Shown here piece by piece: positions 34,716-43,189 of a stretch of DNA of 64,000 nucleotides (position 1 is its first letter; every line of letters starts with the position of its first letter). The DNA is taken from contig NZ_LR134356.1 in NCBI RefSeq assembly GCF_900637195.1, forward strand, positions 5,828,001-5,892,000. The letters are read 5' to 3'. The position numbers and the translations under genes are program-made. Source of the stretch: Mycolicibacterium aurum. GTDB lineage: Bacteria > Actinomycetota > Actinomycetes > Mycobacteriales > Mycobacteriaceae. The notes under the pieces are model-generated. The model had not been told where the DNA came from. It did no database searches and saw nothing but the letters and a program-made list of their open reading frames with translations.

Positions 34716-35449
34716 TGATCCTCCTCGACGGGTTGGAGATAGGCCTCGAATAGCTCGGCGTAGACGGTGTTGGCGCCGGGTTCGGCGCGGGGGCCCCACA
34801 GTTCGTCCGGGGTGAACTCGACGATGTAGATCGGCATCGGGTCGCCGATCCCGTCACCGGTGTGGACGAAATAGCCGTAGTCGCCCTCGAAGATGCGCGT
34901 CACGGTACCGAGCCGGGCCCGCAGGTAGCCCGGCAGGCGGGTGTGGTCCCCGGCGGGCAGATCGGCGATACGCACCGTCTGGCCGACGGTGAACTTCGGG
35001 TGCGCGACGTCGCGGCGCGGGCTGTCGCCGCGGCGCAGGTAGTCGATGACCTGGTCGTCGATCGCGGGATCACCGGACTCGCCCGTCGCCGGCTCGGATG
35101 CGTTCAGCAGCGCGCTGATCTCGTCCTCCGACACATAGCCGTTCTCGACGAAGAACGCGCTGATGCCACCCAACCACTTCTCGTAATAGCGAAACTTGAA
35201 GTAGTCGAACGGGTTCATGCCCTCGGCGCCCGTGCGCAGCGATGCCCACGTCCATTCGTCGCGGAACTCCGTCGGCACGTCGGCGATCGGGTATTCCGGT
35301 AGTGCAGATCCGAGGTGGTTGCTCAGGCCCATCATCGCGACGTGGATGCCGAAGATCCGCTTCTCCCACTCTTCGACGAAGACGCGCTTCTCCAGAGTCA
35401 ACGGCTGGGGCAGGCCCTCCAGTCCGCCGAGGTAGTGCTGCAGTCTCAT
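34712..35449 (-). CDS. nthB: Nitrile hydratase beta subunit
   Basis: The 245-residue subunit shows the N-terminal MRLQHYLGGLEGLPQP, EEWEKRIFGIHVAM, MNPFDYFKFRYYEKWLGGIS, and the C-terminal SH3-like barrel: FTVGQTVRIADLPAGDHTRLPGY, RARLGTVTRI, VEFTPDELWG. These are the standard blocks of the beta chain, which contributes Arg residues to the active site. The gene order beta-alpha-accessory is that of cobalt-type enzymes. It overlaps the DUF1097 gene upstream as ATGA (35446-35449). Confidence 0.95.
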   Translation of the reverse strand: MRLQHYLGGLEGLPQPLTLEKRVFVEEWEKRIFGIHVAMMGLSNHLGSALPEYPIADVPTEFRDEWTWASLRTGAEGMNPFDYFKFRYYEKWLGGISAFFVENGYVSEDEISALLNASEPATGESGDPAIDDQVIDYLRRGDSPRRDVAHPKFTVGQTVRIADLPAGDHTRLPGYLRARLGTVTRIFEGDYGYFVHTGDGIGDPMPIYIVEFTPDELWGPRAEPGANTVYAELFEAYLQPVEEDQ

Positions 35450-35970
35450 GCCGGTGCTCCTTCCGTGCCGGGTTGGCTCGCAGGAGCCGAACTTGTCATC
35501 ACTTTGGCCAGATACTCTGACGCGATTCCGAAGGTCGCGCCCAGTACGCAGGCGCACGCGGCCACCAACCCCGGATGCGAAATGGTTGTCGCGGTGACCA
35601 ACTGGCCCGTTCCCGCGACCGTCGACACCGTCGACGCGAATCCGACCACCACAGCCGGTGTGGTGGAGAGCAGTCCGACCCAGGACGCCTGGACCATGAG
35701 GGCGCTGCCGACCCCTACGGCTATCGCGGTGAGGGTGAGGCCGCCACCGAGCAGGTGCGCGGCGTAGAGACTCGCGGACGCGATCACGACACCCACGAGA
35801 TTGGATGCCACCGAGCGCACCCAGCCGGCCGGGCCACCGCCGACGAAGAAGAACGACGCCCATGCCAGGAAGACCACCCAGATCGGGACGGTCACCAACG
35901 TCGCGGTGAATGCCACCGCAACCCCACCGAGCACGCCTATGCTCAGTGTCAGCGCAGATCGCGAATCCAT
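35446..35970 (-). CDS. DUF1097 membrane protein
   Basis: The 174-residue protein has five or six membrane helices and fits DUF1097 (E. coli YcdZ-like). Key stretches are VPIWVVFLAWASFFFVGGGP, GLTLTAIAVGVGSALMV and ACACVLGATFGIASEYLA. ATG 35970 with AAGGTGGA upstream is preferred to the 33-codon extension. It is the first gene of the nitrile hydratase operon and is translationally coupled to beta, so it may move a nitrile, amide or acid product, or assist cobalt entry. The family has no proven function. Confidence 0.8.
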   Translation of the reverse strand: MDSRSALTLSIGVLGGVAVAFTATLVTVPIWVVFLAWASFFFVGGGPAGWVRSVASNLVGVVIASASLYAAHLLGGGLTLTAIAVGVGSALMVQASWVGLLSTTPAVVVGFASTVSTVAGTGQLVTATTISHPGLVAACACVLGATFGIASEYLAKVMTSSAPASQPGTEGAPA

Positions 35971-36063
35971 ACAGTTCCACCTTGCTTTGTCGGGTATGCG
36001 AACAACGTTGAGCGCAAGGTGTTTCCGGCAAGTAACCGATGCTTTGCGGCTGATCGCCGGCGT

Positions 36064-36141
36064 GGACATCTTTCACGCAGAACCGGACATCGCCAGGTGC
36101 GGCCGACCGAGACGGACAGGACTTGAGAAAATCCGGACATC
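36064..36141. promoter_or_regulatory. Three GGACATC direct repeats in nitrile hydratase control region
   Basis: GGACATC occurs at 36064-36070, 36085-36091 and 36135-36141, all on the same strand. The first two are 21 bp apart, the spacing between paired half-sites bound by AraC-type regulators. The third is a further 50 bp away with an extended 10-base match, CCGGACATCG. They lie between the divergent starts of the nitrile hydratase operon and the GlxA-type regulator. Confidence 0.5.
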
Positions 36142-36180
36142 GGCGCGCACATTGGCCGCAGGTGGCGGCACGCTTACCCT

Positions 36181-37128
36181 ATGTGTCACGAGCAGGACCG
36201 CCGGCCGCGGCACATCGCGGTGCTGGTGTTCGACGGCGTGCGCACACTCGACGTCGCCGGGCCCCTTGAAGTGTTCGACGTGGCGCGGTCCCTGGGTTGC
36301 GCCTACACGGTGACGCTCTACTCGAGCGCGAATTCCACGTCCGTGCAGTGCTCTTCGGGTCTGACGTTCGATGCCAGGCCGGCCTCGACGATGCCGGCGG
36401 ACATCGACACCCTGATGGTGCCCGGGGGTGACTGCCTGGTCACCGACGGCGTTCCGCGCCATCTTGAGGACGTGCTCCGTGCGCATGCGGGCGGCGCCCG
36501 GCGCGTCGCCTCGGTCTGCGCCGGGTCGTTCGCCCTCGGCGCGGCCGGCCTGCTCGACGGGCGGCGCGCCACCACGCACTGGCGCCATCTGGACACCCTG
36601 GCAGCCAGGCATCCCTCGTCGCGGATCGAGCACGACTCGATCTACACCCGCGACGGTGCGGTGTGGACCTCCGCCGGTGTCGCAGCGGGTATCGATCTGG
36701 CGCTGGCTCTGGTCAGCGACGACCATGGCGCTGCGGTCACCCAGGAGATCTCGAAGGACATGGTGGTGCTCAGTAGACGGATGGAAGGTCATCCGCAGAT
36801 CTCGGTCGCCGCCAGGACGCCGCGCCCCAAACACCCGGAACTCGAACGCCTGCTGGCCACGGTCAACGCGGATCCGGCCGCGCATTACGACCTCGACACC
36901 GTGGCCGCGAAACTCGGCATCAGTCCGCGACACCTGTCCAGGCTGTTCAAAGGCCAGGTGGGGGTGACGTTGCGCCAGTACGTCCACGAGGTCCGCCTGG
37001 AGACCGCGGTCGGCCTGGTGCTCGGCGGCGAGTCGTTCCACGCCGCGGCCCGGCGCAGCGGCCTGCGCGACGGCGCGATGGTCCGGGACTATCTGTCCGC
37101 GCACCGGCTGGAGGCCACCAGCGCCTAG
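36181..37128 (+). CDS. GlxA family (DJ-1/PfpI + AraC) transcriptional regulator, candidate nitrile hydratase regulator
   Basis: The 315-residue protein has an N-terminal DJ-1/PfpI-like sensor domain with a reactive-type Cys (RVASVCAGSFALGAAG, Cys113) and a C-terminal AraC double HTH: LDTVAAKLGISPRHLSRLF, then FHAAARRSGLRDGAMVRDYL. GlxA-type regulators often respond to small nitrogen-containing metabolites. It is divergent from the nitrile hydratase operon with direct repeats in the gap, so it most likely controls that operon. ATG 36181; the ribosome site is weak. Confidence 0.9.
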   Translation: MCHEQDRRPRHIAVLVFDGVRTLDVAGPLEVFDVARSLGCAYTVTLYSSANSTSVQCSSGLTFDARPASTMPADIDTLMVPGGDCLVTDGVPRHLEDVLRAHAGGARRVASVCAGSFALGAAGLLDGRRATTHWRHLDTLAARHPSSRIEHDSIYTRDGAVWTSAGVAAGIDLALALVSDDHGAAVTQEISKDMVVLSRRMEGHPQISVAARTPRPKHPELERLLATVNADPAAHYDLDTVAAKLGISPRHLSRLFKGQVGVTLRQYVHEVRLETAVGLVLGGESFHAAARRSGLRDGAMVRDYLSAHRLEATSA

Positions 37129-37135
37129 CGGCCCG

Positions 37136-38164
37136 TCACTGACCGATTCCCGTGGTGCGGAACCGGGTTCGGTAGGTTCCGGGCGATATCCCGAGATTCC
37201 GACGGAACGTGCGCCGCATGGTGTCGGGGGTACCGAAGCCGGCGCGTCGCGCCACCGATTCCTGACTCTGGTCCCCCGTTGCGAGCAGGACCTTCGCCGC
37301 CTCCAGCCGTGCCTGTTCGACGAACCGTGCCGGCGTCATCCCGACCTGGTCCCGGAACACCCGGACCAGGTGCCGCTCGCTGACCGCGGCACGAGTCGCC
37401 ATCGACGCGATCGAATGGTCGGCGCCGGGGTCGGTGATCACGGAGTCCACGATCGCGCGCAGACCGCCGGTCACCGGAAGTGCCGATTCGGCCCACACGC
37501 TGAATTGCGCCTGGCCCCCGGGACGCTGGAGGAACACCACCATCCAGCGCGCCACCCGCCGCGCCACGGCCGGTCCGTAATCGCTTTCCACCATGGCCAG
37601 GGCGAGGTCGATCCCGGCGGTGATCCCCGCGCCGGTGATGAACGGACCGTCCTGAACGAACAGGGAATCCGGGTCCACGATCACCTTGGGATAGGTGCGG
37701 GCCAGTTCCTGGCAGTGCGCCCAATGCGTGGTTGCCCGGCGACCGTCCAGCAGGCCGAGGGCGGCGAGCACGAAGGATCCCGTACACACCGAGGCGACCC
37801 TGCGCGCCCGCGGCGCGAGACGGCGCACCATCTCCAGCGCATCCGGGACCGAGTCGGGCGTGGGCTCCTCCGGGATGTCGTGCAGGCCGGGGGTGAACGC
37901 GAAGTCCGCCGGGACACCGCCGGGCACGAGCAGCGTGTCGATCGACTCGGGCACGTCGGCGAGGGCGACGTCGACGTTCAGCGTCGCGAAAGCCGTTGTG
38001 CCGACGGGCTCGCCCGCCGGAGAGGCCAACAGCACCGTGTAGCGCGCACCGAAGTCGTTGGCGCGAGCGAAGATCTCCAGAGGTGCGGCCACGTCCTGCA
38101 GGGTGACCTTGTCATAGAGCGCGAACACCACGATTCTGTCGCTGACCACCGACGACGCACTCAT
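37136..38164 (-). CDS. GlxA family (DJ-1/PfpI + AraC) transcriptional regulator
   Basis: The 342-residue protein is a second GlxA-type regulator with the same two-domain layout: the sensor domain carries RVASVCTGSFVLAALGLLDG with the nucleophile-like Cys, and the AraC domain carries ASMATRAAVSERHLVRVFRDQVGM and ESVARRAGFGTPDTMRRTF. ATG 38164 (MSASSVVSDRIVV) is chosen; a TTG four codons upstream is also open. It converges tail-to-tail on the first GlxA gene with a 7-base gap. The two are paralogues but clearly diverged. Its target is unknown, with an MFS gene upstream in the same direction. Confidence 0.9.
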   Translation of the reverse strand: MSASSVVSDRIVVFALYDKVTLQDVAAPLEIFARANDFGARYTVLLASPAGEPVGTTAFATLNVDVALADVPESIDTLLVPGGVPADFAFTPGLHDIPEEPTPDSVPDALEMVRRLAPRARRVASVCTGSFVLAALGLLDGRRATTHWAHCQELARTYPKVIVDPDSLFVQDGPFITGAGITAGIDLALAMVESDYGPAVARRVARWMVVFLQRPGGQAQFSVWAESALPVTGGLRAIVDSVITDPGADHSIASMATRAAVSERHLVRVFRDQVGMTPARFVEQARLEAAKVLLATGDQSQESVARRAGFGTPDTMRRTFRRNLGISPGTYRTRFRTTGIGQ

Positions 38165-38223
38165 TGTGGCGATCAATGTAGCCCGGCTCTGTTACCGCCA
38201 GGTTGCACTTCGCCGCGGCGCTG

Positions 38224-39408
38224 TCACGGCCGCGACGGGAACGCGCGGCGGCACACCAGCACGACACCGAGTCCGGTCGCGATCAGGGCCAGCGCGATCC
38301 ACGGGAGGACTCCGAGGTCGGCGACGTCCAGCAGCGCCGCGCCGATCGCGGCGCCCCCGCCGATGCCCAGATTGGCGCTCGCGTTCACCCAGGCGCCCGC
38401 CAACTCCGGTGACACCGCCCGGGCGCGGACGGCGCATGCCTGATAGATCGACGGGACGCCACCGAAGGCCGCATTCCACACCGCCGCCGCGAACACCACC
38501 CATCCCAGCGACGGCGGGGCCGCCCCGAGAATCAGCAGCCCGAGGATCACGATGGACAACACCACCACCGCCGTCAGCCGTGGGTTTCGGTCCAATGTCC
38601 TGGCAGTACACCACAGTCCGACGAACCCGCATGCGCCACAGACCAGCAGCAGCGGGCCGACGAGAGCCGGACTCAGCCCGGAGGTCAGGAACAGCAGGCT
38701 GATGAACGTGTAGACGGTGAACTGTCCGAGATAGGTCAGCACATTCGCGGCGACCACCGCCGCCAGCTCCCGGCGCCGTCCCGAGCCGGTTCCGCCGGGA
38801 CGATCGCCGGGAACACCCGGGAGGAAGCGCGCGACCAGCAGCAGGATCGTCACCGCCGCGCATGCCAGCGCCGCGAACGAGAGCCGCCATCCGAGGGCAG
38901 TGCCGAGTGAGGTCGAAAGTGGCACGCCGAGAACAAATCCCGCTGACGCTCCCCCGGTCGCGATCGCCAGCGCCCTGCCCACATAGGCGCCGGAGACCAG
39001 CCGCGGCACGTACCCGATGCACAGTGAGAAGAACAGGGCGTGGGTGATGCCGCCGACCACCCGGCCGGCGGCGACGACCGCGAAAGCCGGCGCGGCGGCG
39101 ACCATCGCATTCGACACCGCATAGCCCACCAGGGTGAGCAACAGCAGGGGCTTGCGGGCGAACCGGGTCGTCACGATGGTGAGGGGCACCGCGAGAGCGG
39201 CGACCATGACCGCATAGAGGGTCACAAGCAGACCCGTGAGTGACGCCTCCACTCCGAAGCTGTCACCGATCGGGGTCAGCAGCCCGACGGGCAGCACTTC
39301 GGTGGTGACGGCCAGGCAGGACCCGGCGGCCAGCGACAGCAGCGCCGGCAGCATCGGCCGCAGACCCGCCGCCGCGCCGCTGCCCTCGATCCGGGTCGAA
39401 CTCCCCAC
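38224..39408 (-). CDS. MFS transporter, DHA1/AraJ-like
   Basis: The 394-residue protein has 12 hydrophobic segments. The N-terminal half includes GVEASLTGLLVTLYAVMVAA and the loop TTRFARKPLLLL between segments 2 and 3, then GGITHALFFSLCIGYVPRLV, typical of the AraJ/YdhP sugar- or drug-efflux group. The start is GTG 39408. It is divergent from a ROK regulator, with an inverted repeat spanning both starts, so it is the likely regulated target. It may export a sugar-like compound. Confidence 0.9.
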   Translation of the reverse strand: MGSSTRIEGSGAAAGLRPMLPALLSLAAGSCLAVTTEVLPVGLLTPIGDSFGVEASLTGLLVTLYAVMVAALAVPLTIVTTRFARKPLLLLTLVGYAVSNAMVAAAPAFAVVAAGRVVGGITHALFFSLCIGYVPRLVSGAYVGRALAIATGGASAGFVLGVPLSTSLGTALGWRLSFAALACAAVTILLLVARFLPGVPGDRPGGTGSGRRRELAAVVAANVLTYLGQFTVYTFISLLFLTSGLSPALVGPLLLVCGACGFVGLWCTARTLDRNPRLTAVVVLSIVILGLLILGAAPPSLGWVVFAAAVWNAAFGGVPSIYQACAVRARAVSPELAGAWVNASANLGIGGGAAIGAALLDVADLGVLPWIALALIATGLGVVLVCRRAFPSRP

Positions 39409-39455
39409 TATCGGTAATATACTCAGGCATCGAGTTAAATCAACGGAGATAGTGG
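39405..39455. promoter_or_regulatory. Inverted repeat between MFS and ROK genes
   Basis: CCACTATC (39405-39412) and GATAGTGG (39448-39455) are perfect 8-bp arms separated by 35 bp. They flank the AT-rich core (GGTAATATAC, GTTAAATC) that must hold both promoters, and each arm lies at or just before a start codon. The widely spaced symmetry suits a dimeric or looping ROK repressor. Confidence 0.5.
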
Positions 39456-39459
39456 TGTC

Positions 39460-40647
39460 ATGCCTGACGGGCCCGGATCCGCTTCACAGGTGCGCTGGTA
39501 CGGCGCCGCCAAGGTGATCGGTCTCGTGCGCTCGGAGCCCGGCGTCACCCGCGCGGCCGCCGCCCGACGACTGCGCATGAGCAGCGGGGGCGCGGCCGAC
39601 CTGATAGCGCGACTGCGCAGGGAGCGTCTGCTCGACGAAACTCCCGCTCCCGCACAGGGCCGAGGCCGACCGACCACAATTCTCGGACCGCATCCGGAGG
39701 GGCCGGTGGTGCTGGCGGTGGAACTGCGGTCGCGCGACTGGCGGCTGGCGCAGGCAGGCCTCGACGGTGTGCCGCACGTACTCGCCCAGGGCAGGCAGGG
39801 CCGGACCGGACAGGCACGTGTCCTCGACGACGTCGCGGACGAGATCGCCGCCGCTTACCGGCACATGGCCGGCCGGGTGCGTGCGGTGTCGGTGTCGGTC
39901 GCGGGCACCCTCAGCGATTCACGTCTGGTCCAGTTCACCACGCGAGGGTGGCGCGACGTCGACCTGACGGCGCTGACGGCGCGCCTGCCGCGGTCCGCGG
40001 CACTGCCACTGGTCCTCGGCAACGACGCCACGTTGTCCGGTCTCGCCGAGACCCGAGCGGGCTCGGCCCGCGACGCCCGCACGGCGCTGCACCTGATCGT
40101 CCTCGTCGGGCTCGGTGGAACGCTGGTCGTGGGCGGAGAGCCCGTCACCGGCTCACACGGCGCCGCAGGCGAATACGGGCACATTCCCTTCGGAGAACCG
40201 GACCTGGAATGCCCGTGCGGGGCCAGGGGCTGCTGGGATCTGACCGTGGACGGTCGTGCGCTGGCCCGCCATCTCGGGATCGCGCCGCCGTCCGACCCGG
40301 TGGCCTATGCCCGGCGATTGCTCTCGGCGCCAAGGACACCCGCGATACAGGCGGCATTCGATACCGTGGCATCCTCGCTGGGGCGGGGCATCGCGGGGCT
40401 GGTCAACCTGCACGACCCCGACATCGTCACCCTTGGCGGACTGGCTCCCCCGTTGCGCGATGCGGCGCCCGGGCCCTTCGACGACGCCTACCGAGGCGGG
40501 CTGATGACGTTCCGGAAGTCCGGGGCTCCCCCGGTGCGCGACGGACTGCTCGGTGAGGATGCGCCGTTGCACGGCGCGGTTGCCATCGCGCTGGACCGGA
40601 TCACCACCGAAGCAGCCCTTGCCGATTGGGCTGCGCGGCGGGGGTGA
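39460..40647 (+). CDS. ROK family transcriptional regulator
   Basis: The 395-residue protein has an N-terminal winged helix (TRAAAARRLRMSSGGAADLI, residues 29-48) and a ROK kinase-like domain: SVSVAGTL near 143, GNDATLSGLAE near 187, GSHGAAGEYGHIPF near 228, and the zinc motif CPCGARGCWD near 246-255. The linked HTH marks it as a regulator of the NagC/Mlc/XylR group, which binds sugars or sugar phosphates. It is divergent from an MFS exporter, its probable target. Confidence 0.92.
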   Translation: MPDGPGSASQVRWYGAAKVIGLVRSEPGVTRAAAARRLRMSSGGAADLIARLRRERLLDETPAPAQGRGRPTTILGPHPEGPVVLAVELRSRDWRLAQAGLDGVPHVLAQGRQGRTGQARVLDDVADEIAAAYRHMAGRVRAVSVSVAGTLSDSRLVQFTTRGWRDVDLTALTARLPRSAALPLVLGNDATLSGLAETRAGSARDARTALHLIVLVGLGGTLVVGGEPVTGSHGAAGEYGHIPFGEPDLECPCGARGCWDLTVDGRALARHLGIAPPSDPVAYARRLLSAPRTPAIQAAFDTVASSLGRGIAGLVNLHDPDIVTLGGLAPPLRDAAPGPFDDAYRGGLMTFRKSGAPPVRDGLLGEDAPLHGAVAIALDRITTEAALADWAARRG

Positions 40648-40651
40648 CGCC

Positions 40652-41353
40652 TCAGCCCTGGTCGCGCAGAACCCCGTCCCAGCTGTCGACGAGTGCACCC
40701 GAGGCGGTGACAAGGCCCAGATGCAGCGAGACCATGGACAGCGCAGCCGCCTCCAGTGTGGTGTCCGTTCCCCGCACCAGGTCCTGCAGGACCGTCACCC
40801 GGTAGCCGAGGTTGGAGGCGTCGAACGCGGTGTTCAGTACGCAGCAGTCGGCCATGATGCCGTTCAGCACCACCGCGGTCACCCCCATCTGCCGCAGCAG
40901 GAAGTCCAAATCGGTGGGGTAGAACGCCGATAGGCGTTTCTTGCCAGTGACCACCTCGTCGTTCGGTGCCACCTCGGTGACGAACTCGGTCCATCGGCTG
41001 CCCTGCAGCGCATGCTGGTCGGCGCCGGGGATTGCACCGACATACTTCGGGAAGGTCACGCGCCACGCGCTGCTGCTGATCCCGTTGACGTCATCGGCAC
41101 CGGAGGCCCGTAGTTCCGATCGGGCATGGATGACGGGCACACCGCGGTCACGGGCCGTGCGGTGGAATTCGTCGATGGCCGTGACGATGTCCCGACCCCG
41201 AGGTGCCGGGCACGGGCATGCCGGATCGGTTGACAGGTGCCCTTCGTGCATGTCGATCGAGACGACGGCGGTGCGCCGCGGATTCAGCCAGTCGGCGAAC
41301 TCACCCGCCGGATCGAGTTCGTGCGCTGCCCCGTAGACGAAGTGACTGTTCAT
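40652..41353 (-). CDS. Isochorismatase-like cysteine hydrolase
   Basis: The 233-residue enzyme has the Asp-Lys-Cys triad of the family: VVSIDMHEGH (Asp34), TGKKRLSAF (Lys138) and NGIMADCCVL (Cys170), with a cis-peptide region before the Cys. Relatives hydrolyse carbamoyl or amide bonds, for example peroxyureidoacrylate (RutB) and N-carbamoylsarcosine, or nicotinamide. It overlaps the NCS2 permease stop by 4 bases (ATGA), so the two are translated together. This supports a ureido- or nucleobase-derived substrate, which is inference. Confidence 0.9.
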   Translation of the reverse strand: MNSHFVYGAAHELDPAGEFADWLNPRRTAVVSIDMHEGHLSTDPACPCPAPRGRDIVTAIDEFHRTARDRGVPVIHARSELRASGADDVNGISSSAWRVTFPKYVGAIPGADQHALQGSRWTEFVTEVAPNDEVVTGKKRLSAFYPTDLDFLLRQMGVTAVVLNGIMADCCVLNTAFDASNLGYRVTVLQDLVRGTDTTLEAAALSMVSLHLGLVTASGALVDSWDGVLRDQG

Positions 41354-42744
41354 GATTCACCGGATCCGGCGGGCTCGTGGGCCTGCACGGTAGCGGCCGC
41401 CTTCGCCCCGCGTCGTTCCAGCAGCGGCCGGGCACAGATGTCGATCAGGATGTGCAGCGTGAGCAGCAGGATGATGCCGAGCATCATCGGGGTGTCGATC
41501 AGACCGGCGATCTGCGGAGGCAGACCGGCGATGATGTCGTCCGGAATCCACTGGGCGCCAAGGGACACGATGAAGGAGGTGGCTGCCACCGCGACGTTGA
41601 GATCGTCCCACTGCACCTTCTGCAGCATCTGCACGCCGCTGATGGCGATGATGCCGAACAGGATGGTCGAGGCCGCGGCCAGCACCGTTCCGGACAGGCC
41701 GGCGATGAACAGGCTGATCTGCGGCAGGAAGGCCAGTGCCAGCGCGAAGATTCCGGCCGCCATCGTGCCGAACCGGCTCCCGATTCGGGTGATGCGGATG
41801 ATCCCGACGTTCTCCGGATAGGACGTGGTCCCGATGCCCCCGAATGCGGCTCCGACTGTCGACCCGAGGAACTCGGTGAACAGACCGCGATTGATGCGGT
41901 TGACGGTCAGTTTCTCACCGCCCCAGCCCGCGACCAGGGTGTACATGCCGATGGCCTCGGCACCGGCCTGGAAGTAGGCCAGCAGCATCAGGATCACGAC
42001 CGGCCAGGCGACCGAGAATCCGAACGGGAATAAGGTGGAAGCACCGATGACGGCGGCTTGGCTGAGATCCGGCGGGAACCACAGCCCGGTCACCAGCGCC
42101 AGCACCGAGCCGATCGCGATGCCGATGACGATGGCCGCTCGTTTGAACAGCGTGTTGCCCCCGAAGATCATGCACGCGAGGATCGCCACGACGACCACCA
42201 GGCCGATCCAGAAGCTGGACCACCCGTAGGTGTCGGTTCCCGGCGTACCGAACCAGCCCGGTAGGCCGATGCTGGCCAACTGGGCACCGATGATGATGAA
42301 CAGCGTGCCGAACACGATCGGGTCGGCGGCAAACCTGCGGATGTGGCCGAAGAGACCGAGGCGACCGAACGGGATCGACAGGGCCATGAAGAACAGGCCC
42401 GCCACCACCATCGAGCCGAAGGCGGTGCCGAGGTCGTAGGAGGCGGCGCCGGCCAGGATGGCCACGAAGAATGCGGCGGTCGGTCCCTGCACGATGGGCA
42501 GCCGCACGATCCGGCTCGACTGCAGGATGGTCACGATGCCGGTCAGCAGAAAGCAGGCCTGCACGATGCGGCTCACGTCTTGGGCGCCCAGCTCCAGGGT
42601 TGACCCGATCAGCACCGGGAAGATCCAGATGCCGGTCAGCGCGAGCAGGTGCTGCAGACCGAACAAGCCGGTCCTGGGCAGTGACAGCCGATCCTGAATA
42701 CCTACATCCAGGACATTGTCAGCGTCAGGCCTGACTTCAGACAC
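41350..42744 (-). CDS. NCS2 family nucleobase permease (uracil/xanthine type)
   Basis: The 464-residue protein has about 14 hydrophobic segments and the NCS2 landmarks: FGLQHLLALTG at the N-terminus, QGPTAAFFVAILAG, the FQAGAEAIGMYTLVAGWGG block near 250 (Glu of the substrate site), and TSYPENVGIIRITRIGSR, related to the family NxG-type motif. It imports a purine, pyrimidine or related ureide with protons. The start is GTG 42744. It is coupled to the cysteine hydrolase downstream, suggesting uptake followed by hydrolysis of the same compound family. Confidence 0.9.
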   Translation of the reverse strand: MSEVRPDADNVLDVGIQDRLSLPRTGLFGLQHLLALTGIWIFPVLIGSTLELGAQDVSRIVQACFLLTGIVTILQSSRIVRLPIVQGPTAAFFVAILAGAASYDLGTAFGSMVVAGLFFMALSIPFGRLGLFGHIRRFAADPIVFGTLFIIIGAQLASIGLPGWFGTPGTDTYGWSSFWIGLVVVVAILACMIFGGNTLFKRAAIVIGIAIGSVLALVTGLWFPPDLSQAAVIGASTLFPFGFSVAWPVVILMLLAYFQAGAEAIGMYTLVAGWGGEKLTVNRINRGLFTEFLGSTVGAAFGGIGTTSYPENVGIIRITRIGSRFGTMAAGIFALALAFLPQISLFIAGLSGTVLAAASTILFGIIAISGVQMLQKVQWDDLNVAVAATSFIVSLGAQWIPDDIIAGLPPQIAGLIDTPMMLGIILLLTLHILIDICARPLLERRGAKAAATVQAHEPAGSGES

Positions 42745-43040
42745 ACAAGAATGTGTACTGCATCACTGAACCGCCGTCAACCATGGCGCACCGCGGCGAT
42801 CATCGACCTTTGGCTTATTTACCAGCGTGTTACGACCGGTAATGGGAAACGGCCCCTCGCGGTCGCTCAGACACACAGGTTCGATCCAGCTGAACTTTTC
42901 GGGCGTGTATCCCTCCGCTTCCGCACCACCATCGGTGGATTGATGTCCCCACCCTTCGGGTATGACACCCGGGCACCGTTACGAATCACACGCTGATTGT
43001 CACGGTGGACCATCACGGAAGCGCGAGAGAAGGGCCGACC
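42745..43040. other. Intergenic region, no confident gene
   Basis: This 296-base stretch separates the permease from the small acidic ORF and must hold their two divergent promoters. It is less G+C-rich than the genes around it (for example TTTGGCTTATTTACC near 42810). An 81-codon frame (42751-42996) has no family motif and no ribosome site, and I do not call it. Confidence 0.6.
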
Positions 43041-43148
43041 ATGACGACTCCTGAACCCACCGACGAGACCGACGACGTGTTGAGCACGCCCGCCACCCCG
43101 GGCGCACAGGCACTTCCGACCGACGAGGAGGACAGTTCCGGCGAATAG
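43041..43148 (+). CDS. Small acidic protein, 35 residues, unknown function
   Basis: The ORF starts at ATG 43041 with GAGAGAAGGG about 5 bases upstream and ends at TAG 43146. The product is highly acidic and Thr/Pro-rich (MTTPEPTDETDDVLSTPATP, then GAQALPTDEEDSSGE), with no Cys, no Lys or Arg and no hydrophobic segment, so it is probably unstructured. The ribosome site is good, but such a short low-complexity frame is weak evidence. It could be a small regulatory protein or an untranslated leader. Confidence 0.5.
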   Translation: MTTPEPTDETDDVLSTPATPGAQALPTDEEDSSGE

Positions 43149-43189
43149 GTGGCGCAGAGCCGGCGGGAATGAAAGGGTGCCCGGTGCGG

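Noticed and set aside
42875..42905. GGTTCGATCC resembling a tRNA T-loop
   Set aside because: Flanking bases do not form the 5-bp T-stem and no acceptor or anticodon stem can be drawn around it.
42958..42963. GGGTAT, like a SigF -10 element
   Set aside because: No GTTT-type -35 occurs at the required 15-17 bp upstream.
42751..42996. 81-codon plus-strand frame in the permease upstream region
   Set aside because: No ribosome site, no motif and unusual composition.
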